Positions 59,227 to 64,000 of a stretch of DNA of 64,000 bases are shown here, piece after piece. Origin of the DNA: Pelagibacteraceae bacterium AG-426-M19 (GTDB lineage: Bacteria > Pseudomonadota > Alphaproteobacteria > Pelagibacterales > Pelagibacteraceae). Position numbers and translations under genes: made by a program. Numbering within the stretch: the stretch's first letter is position 1; every line of letters starts with the position of its first letter. Under the pieces are notes generated by a model. That model was not told the origin of the DNA. It worked only from the letters and a program-made list of their open reading frames with translations, and ran no database searches. The stretch is taken from assembly GCA_003210025.1 (NCBI GenBank), contig QCNW01000008.1:1-64000 (forward strand), in the 5' to 3' direction.

Positions 59227-60120
59227 ATGAAAAATTTAATTATTGTAACTGGCGGAGCGGGATTTGTTGGTTCTAATTTAATTACAGCTTTATTAAAAAA
59301 AACAAATTTCAAAATTATTTCTATAGATAATTATTCAACAGGTACTAAAAAAAATCATATAAAATCAAAAAGGGTAAATTATTTAAAAGGTGACACTATA
59401 AATATAGCACTGATGTTAAAAAAATATAAAAAAAAAATCAACTCCATTTTTCATTTTGGAGAATTTTCTAGAATTTATCAAAGTTTTAAATATTTCAACC
59501 AATGTTATGAATCAAATTCAGTTGGTAGCAAAGAAGTTTTTAAATTTTGTTTAGATAATCAAATTAAATTAATATATTCAGCAACATCAGCCTCACTAGG
59601 AAAAAAAGGCAATGATAAAAATCTGTCACCGTATGCATTCACAAAATCAAAAAATCTGGAATTACTTGAGAATTTAAAAAAATGGTTTAAATTTAAATTT
59701 GAGATAATTTACTTTTATAATGTATATGGAAATAACCAAATTGAAATGGGAAATATGGCTACAGTAATTGGAATATTTCAAAATCAATACACTAACAACA
59801 AACCTCTTACGATCGTAAAACCCGGAACTCAATCAAGAAGATTTACACATATTTCTGATACAGTTGAAATTTGTATTAAAGCATGGAAAAAAAATAAGTG
59901 TGCTCACTACAGCATAAGTCACAAAAAACAATACACAATTTTGGATGTGGCAAAAATGTTTAAATCTAAAATAAAATATTTACCTCCTAGAGTGGGAGAA
60001 AGGTATGCTTCTGCATTAACTGATATGTCGTATAATAATAAAGTAATTAGGTATTTCGGAAAAATAAATTTGAAAGATTATATAACTTCGTTTATTAAAA
60101 GTGAAAAAAATAAATTATGA
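59227..60120 (+). CDS. NAD-dependent epimerase/dehydratase
   Basis: [52 protein letters not shown]. Confidence 0.87.
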   Translation: MKNLIIVTGGAGFVGSNLITALLKKTNFKIISIDNYSTGTKKNHIKSKRVNYLKGDTINIALMLKKYKKKINSIFHFGEFSRIYQSFKYFNQCYESNSVGSKEVFKFCLDNQIKLIYSATSASLGKKGNDKNLSPYAFTKSKNLELLENLKKWFKFKFEIIYFYNVYGNNQIEMGNMATVIGIFQNQYTNNKPLTIVKPGTQSRRFTHISDTVEICIKAWKKNKCAHYSISHKKQYTILDVAKMFKSKIKYLPPRVGERYASALTDMSYNNKVIRYFGKINLKDYITSFIKSEKNKL

Positions 60121-60242
60121 AAATTGCAAGTTCACTAAAATCGTTAAAAAAAAGAGATTTAAATTCTAAATTAGTTAGAAGACGAGGAAGAGTATACATC
60201 ATTAATAAAAAAAATCCAAAATTTAAAGCAAGACAAAAATAA
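60117..60242 (+). CDS. rpmJ: Ribosomal protein bL36 (absent from ORF track)
   Basis: [41 protein letters not shown], 41 aa, L36 signature; ATGA overlap with upstream stop. Confidence 0.95.
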   Translation: MKIASSLKSLKKRDLNSKLVRRRGRVYIINKKNPKFKARQK

Positions 60243-60244
60243 TA

Positions 60245-60355
60245 ATGAATAATGAGATCCACAAAAAAACTTGGAATAATTTTACCAAATTTGTTCTTTG
60301 GGGCTCGGTTGCAGTAGTCGTAGTGTTAATACTAATGGCAATATTTCTTTTGTAG
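60245..60355 (+). CDS. aa3-type cytochrome oxidase subunit IV-like small membrane protein (36 aa)
   Basis: MNNEIHKKTWNNFTKFVLWGSVAVVVVLILMAIFLL: short polar N-terminus plus one TM, directly upstream of pntA. Confidence 0.6.
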   Translation: MNNEIHKKTWNNFTKFVLWGSVAVVVVLILMAIFLL

Positions 60356-60356
60356 A

Positions 60357-61442
60357 ATGATTATTGGATCTGTCTCTGAAAATATAAAATCTGAAAAAAG
60401 AGTTGCAATTACTCCAGATGTTATAAAAAAATATAAGTCTTTAGGTTTTGAAGTTCAATTAAGTAAAAATTATGCTTCACATTTGGGAATTTACGATAAT
60501 CATTATGAGGCTGAAGGGGCATCTATCTTAACTCATGATGAAGTAGTATTAAATTCAGACGCACTATTACAATTGAATATTCCGAACGATGAAATATTAA
60601 ATAAACTTAAAAAAAACCAAATTTTAATTGGTGTTTTAAATCCTTACTTAAATAAAAAAAAACTAAATGAAATTACATCAAAAAATATTAATTGTTTTTC
60701 ATTAGAATTACTGCCAAGAATTACAAGAGCGCAATCAATGGATATTTTATCTTCACAAGCAAATTTAGCTGGATATAAAGCGGTAGTAGATTCTTTCGCA
60801 TATTTTCAAAAAGCTATACCAATGATGATGACTGCTGCTGGGACAATTTCAGCTGCGAAGGTTTTAGTTGTAGGAGCAGGAGTTGCTGGGCTGCAAGCAA
60901 TTGCTACTGCTAAAAGAATGGGAGCTATTGTTTTTGCAACAGATGTTAGATTGGCATCAAAGGAACAAGTGGAAAGTTTAGGAGGTAAATTTTTAACTGT
61001 TGAGGGAGCTGAAAATTTAGAAACAGAAGGAGGATATGCAAAAGAAGCATCAGAGGATTTTAAAAAAAAACAAGAAGATTTATTGAAAGAAACTCTAAAA
61101 AAAATTGATATTGTTATTTGTACAGCTTTAATACCTGGAAAAGAAGCACCAAAAATAATCAAAAAAGAAATGATTGATGTAATGCCCAGTGGTTCAGTAA
61201 TATATGATTTAGCTGCGTCACAAGGAGGAAACTCAGATTTAACCAAAGTTGATGAAATTGTTGAAACAAATGGAGTAAAAATTATGGGAGAAGCAAATAT
61301 ATTAAATAAATTGCCTGTTTCAGCATCTAATCTTTATTCAAAAAATATGTTTAACTTTATAAACAATTTATTTGATGAAGAAAAAAAAACTTTCAATATA
61401 AACATGGAAGATGAAATAATTGAAAAAACAATGGTGAAATAA
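60357..61442 (+). CDS. pntAA: NAD(P) transhydrogenase subunit alpha, part 1
   Basis: IGSVSENIKSEKRVAITPDVIKKYKSLGFEV; LVVGAGVAGLQAIATAKRMGAIVFATDVR. Confidence 0.95.
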   Translation: MIIGSVSENIKSEKRVAITPDVIKKYKSLGFEVQLSKNYASHLGIYDNHYEAEGASILTHDEVVLNSDALLQLNIPNDEILNKLKKNQILIGVLNPYLNKKKLNEITSKNINCFSLELLPRITRAQSMDILSSQANLAGYKAVVDSFAYFQKAIPMMMTAAGTISAAKVLVVGAGVAGLQAIATAKRMGAIVFATDVRLASKEQVESLGGKFLTVEGAENLETEGGYAKEASEDFKKKQEDLLKETLKKIDIVICTALIPGKEAPKIIKKEMIDVMPSGSVIYDLAASQGGNSDLTKVDEIVETNGVKIMGEANILNKLPVSASNLYSKNMFNFINNLFDEEKKTFNINMEDEIIEKTMVK

Positions 61443-61744
61443 TGGAAATAGATCCTTTTATATTTAGATTAAGTATTTTTATATTATCAATATTTATTGG
61501 TTATTATGTAGTCTGGAGTGTGACACCTTCATTGCATACACCTCTTATGTCAGTAACAAATGCTATATCATCTGTTATAATTGTTGGTGCCATTATTGCT
61601 GCATTAGCAGGTTCATCAAAAATGGTCTTTGAAACTTCAAATATTTTTGGTTTTTTGGCAATTATTTTAGCTGCAGTAAATATCTTTGGTGGTTTTCTTG
61701 TGACCCAAAGAATGCTGCAAATGTATAAAAAGAAAAAAAAATAG
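61442..61744 (+). CDS. pntAB: NAD(P) transhydrogenase subunit alpha, part 2 (membrane)
   Basis: YYVVWSVTPSLHTPLMSVTNAISSVIIVGAI; NIFGGFLVTQRML. Confidence 0.95.
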   Translation: MEIDPFIFRLSIFILSIFIGYYVVWSVTPSLHTPLMSVTNAISSVIIVGAIIAALAGSSKMVFETSNIFGFLAIILAAVNIFGGFLVTQRMLQMYKKKKK

Positions 61745-61745
61745 T

Positions 61746-63140
61746 ATGTCAGCTAATTTATCAGCATTATTTTATTTAATCTCTGGAATCTTATTTATTT
61801 TAGCTTTAAGAGGGTTGTCTTCACCTGAGACTTCGAGACAAGGTAATTATTTTGGAATTGCAGGTATGGCTATTGCTATAATAGTAACTTTTTTATCTGT
61901 CGGTAATTTTGGAATAGGTCTAATTTATGTTTTAATTTTTCTGATAATTGGGGGTTCTATTGGTGCATTTATCGCTTTCAGAATACCAATGACAGCAATG
62001 CCAGAACTTGTTGCCGGATTTCATAGTTTGGTTGGTCTAGCTGCAGTTTTTGTAGCAATATCTGCCTTTCTCAAGCCAGAAGCTTTCAACTTAGGTATTG
62101 CTGGGAATATTAAAATTGCAAGCCTTATTGAAATGTCATTAGGTGCTGCAATTGGAGCAATCACATTTTCTGGATCCATAATAGCTTTTTTAAAATTAAG
62201 AGGAATAATGTCTGGATCACCAATTACTTTTAAAGGACAACATGTAATCAATTTATTATTGGGATTAGCAATATTTTTACTTATTGGTTATTTATGTGTA
62301 TCGCAATCCTCAAATATATTTTGGACACTTGTGCTAATTTCTTTTCTTGTTGGTGTGTTATTGATAATCCCAATTGGCGGAGCAGATATGCCAGTAGTTA
62401 TATCAATGTTGAACTCTTATTCAGGCTGGGCAGCAGCAGGCATTGGCTTCACACTTGAAAATACAGCACTAATAATAACTGGTGCTCTGGTAGGTTCATC
62501 TGGAGCAATTCTTTCTTACATAATGTGCAAAGGAATGAATAGGTCATTCTTTAATGTAATACTTGGTGGCTGGGGAGCAACAGAGCAGAGCTCAAACTTA
62601 AGAAGCAAGGAACAGAAACCTGTTAAAAGTGGTAACTCTGATGATGCAGCTTTTTTAATGAAAAATGCATCTTCAGTAATAATTGTACCCGGATATGGAA
62701 TGGCTGTTGCACAAGCACAACATGCATTAAGAGAAATGGTCGATGCTTTAAAAAAGAATGGAGTTAAGGTTTCTTACGCTATTCATCCCGTAGCTGGAAG
62801 AATGCCAGGTCATATGAATGTTTTATTAGCAGAAGCTAATGTGCCATATGATGAAGTTTTCGAATTAGAGGAAATAAATAATGATTTTGCTAATTGTGAT
62901 GTTGCTTATGTAATTGGTGCGAATGATGTTACAAATCCAGTTGCAAAATCGGACCCTCAAAGTCCTATATATGGAATGCCAGTTCTTGATGTTGAGAAAA
63001 GTAAATCAGTTTTATTTGTAAAAAGAAGCTTGTCCCCAGGTTATGCAGGTATTGATAATGATCTTTTTTATAGAGATAACACGTTGATGTTATTTGCCGA
63101 TGCAAAAAAAATGACAGAGGATATAATTAAAAGTCTTTAA
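61746..63140 (+). CDS. pntB: NAD(P) transhydrogenase subunit beta
   Basis: LRGLSSPETSRQGNYFGIAGM; GGADMPVVISMLNSYSGWAAAGIGFTL; VPGYGMAVAQAQHALREM; HPVAGRMPGHMNVLLAEANVPYDEV. Confidence 0.97.
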   Translation: MSANLSALFYLISGILFILALRGLSSPETSRQGNYFGIAGMAIAIIVTFLSVGNFGIGLIYVLIFLIIGGSIGAFIAFRIPMTAMPELVAGFHSLVGLAAVFVAISAFLKPEAFNLGIAGNIKIASLIEMSLGAAIGAITFSGSIIAFLKLRGIMSGSPITFKGQHVINLLLGLAIFLLIGYLCVSQSSNIFWTLVLISFLVGVLLIIPIGGADMPVVISMLNSYSGWAAAGIGFTLENTALIITGALVGSSGAILSYIMCKGMNRSFFNVILGGWGATEQSSNLRSKEQKPVKSGNSDDAAFLMKNASSVIIVPGYGMAVAQAQHALREMVDALKKNGVKVSYAIHPVAGRMPGHMNVLLAEANVPYDEVFELEEINNDFANCDVAYVIGANDVTNPVAKSDPQSPIYGMPVLDVEKSKSVLFVKRSLSPGYAGIDNDLFYRDNTLMLFADAKKMTEDIIKSL

Positions 63141-63153
63141 TTATTAGTAAATA

Positions 63154-64000
63154 TTATTTTTTTCTAGCACATACATAACAACGAATTCCATATGGCAAGT
63201 AAATATTTCTTAATTTTTCTTCAATACTAAATAAAAACCTTAAAAAAAAATTATCTGATAATTTTGCTTGTTTAATAATTACTTTTTTTGGTTTAAATAT
63301 TTTGTTATAGATCTTTATTAAGGCAAATATTGGAAAAATTATAAAACCAAGGTGAGTTTTTTTTTCGATTACAAAACCATTATCTTCAATTTTTTTTATT
63401 AATTCACTCATTTTATATCTTCGATAATGAAGTAACTCTTTATCATACTGGTCATATAACATTTTACCTGAAGGCACTTCTAAAATTAAAATACCATCTT
63501 TTTCCAATAATTTATAAGCTTCTCGTAATGCAGCATAATCATCGTTAATATGCTCTAATACATTAAGCATAATAATGGCATTACACATTTGCTTGTTAAA
63601 TGGATTTTTTAAAATATCAAATATTACAAATGGTTTGGATGGATATAAAATTTTCAGCTTCTTAATTTGTTCCTCAATAGCATCCGAGCCAATATATTTA
63701 TATCTTTTTGTCTTCTCAATCTTATTTATCAAATATCCACTTGAACAACCAATTTCAAGAATAATTTTTTTTTTGCTTTTTTCAAATTCATTCAATAAAT
63801 TTAGGCATAAATTTCTAGAAGCTACATCAATTGGATGATTAACATCAATATGATCTACAGCAATTTTTGTTAATTCATCGTTCCATCCTTCTTTATTTTT
63901 CGAATAAACAAGGATATCTCTAGTTTCGTCATTATTTAAAGTATTATGGAATTTATTATTAAAAAATTCAAAATTTTGATTATCGATATCAGGATGCGGA
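63154..64000 (-). CDS. Class I SAM-dependent methyltransferase (partial, start beyond right edge)
   Basis: ILEIGCSSGYLINKIE; IIMLNVLEHINDDYAALREAYKLLEKDGILILEVPSG. Minus frame stays open from 63795 to 64000 with no stop, so the ORF-track TTG start is internal. Confidence 0.85.
   Translation of the reverse strand, partial: PHPDIDNQNFEFFNNKFHNTLNNDETRDILVYSKNKEGWNDELTKIAVDHIDVNHPIDVASRNLCLNLLNEFEKSKKKIILEIGCSSGYLINKIEKTKRYKYIGSDAIEEQIKKLKILYPSKPFVIFDILKNPFNKQMCNAIIMLNVLEHINDDYAALREAYKLLEKDGILILEVPSGKMLYDQYDKELLHYRRYKMSELIKKIEDNGFVIEKKTHLGFIIFPIFALIKIYNKIFKPKKVIIKQAKLSDNFFLRFLFSIEEKLRNIYLPYGIRCYVCARKK

Noticed and set aside
60806-61246. 146-aa minus-strand ORF antisense to pntAA
   Set aside because: Lies wholly inside a clearly identified pntAA gene on the other strand; composition reflects the complementary codons.
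1-64000. CRISPR arrays, tRNA genes, integrases/transposases, toxin-antitoxin or phage-defence systems
   Set aside because: Looked for, but no regularly spaced repeats, cloverleaf-like sequences or recognisable mobile/defence protein motifs were found by eye; a tRNAscan/HMM run would be needed to exclude them fully.

Overview
This very AT-rich 64 kb window looks like a large surface-polysaccharide (O-antigen/glycan) gene island that abuts conserved housekeeping genes on its right. I infer, without a search, that it is from the Pelagibacterales (SAR11) and corresponds to the hypervariable region described between the 23S and 5S rRNA genes (HVR2). Positions 1-59029 are almost entirely sugar-nucleotide synthesis, glycosyltransferase, sulfotransferase/sulfatase, methyltransferase and membrane glycan genes. 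A solitary 5S rRNA lies at about 59102-59219 with its own promoter-like sequence. It is followed by an epimerase, rpmJ (L36, missing from the ORF track), a tiny COX4-like ORF, pntAA/pntAB/pntB and a truncated methyltransferase. Points worth a second look: a sulfotransferase/sulfatase/APS-kinase-like set with no visible sulfate-activation enzyme; a nucleotide-sugar dehydrogenase homologue lacking the catalytic Cys; a GDP-heptose gene set with an embedded transaldolase-family gene; a sialic-acid-type set (NeuB/NeuC/NeuA) with a free-standing CBS protein; a 29-gene, 30 kb co-directional run with no gap above 24 bp; and an orphan 5S running directly into a protein gene. No CRISPR, tRNA, integrase or transposase was recognised. 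All assignments come from reading motifs by eye; no database search was run.
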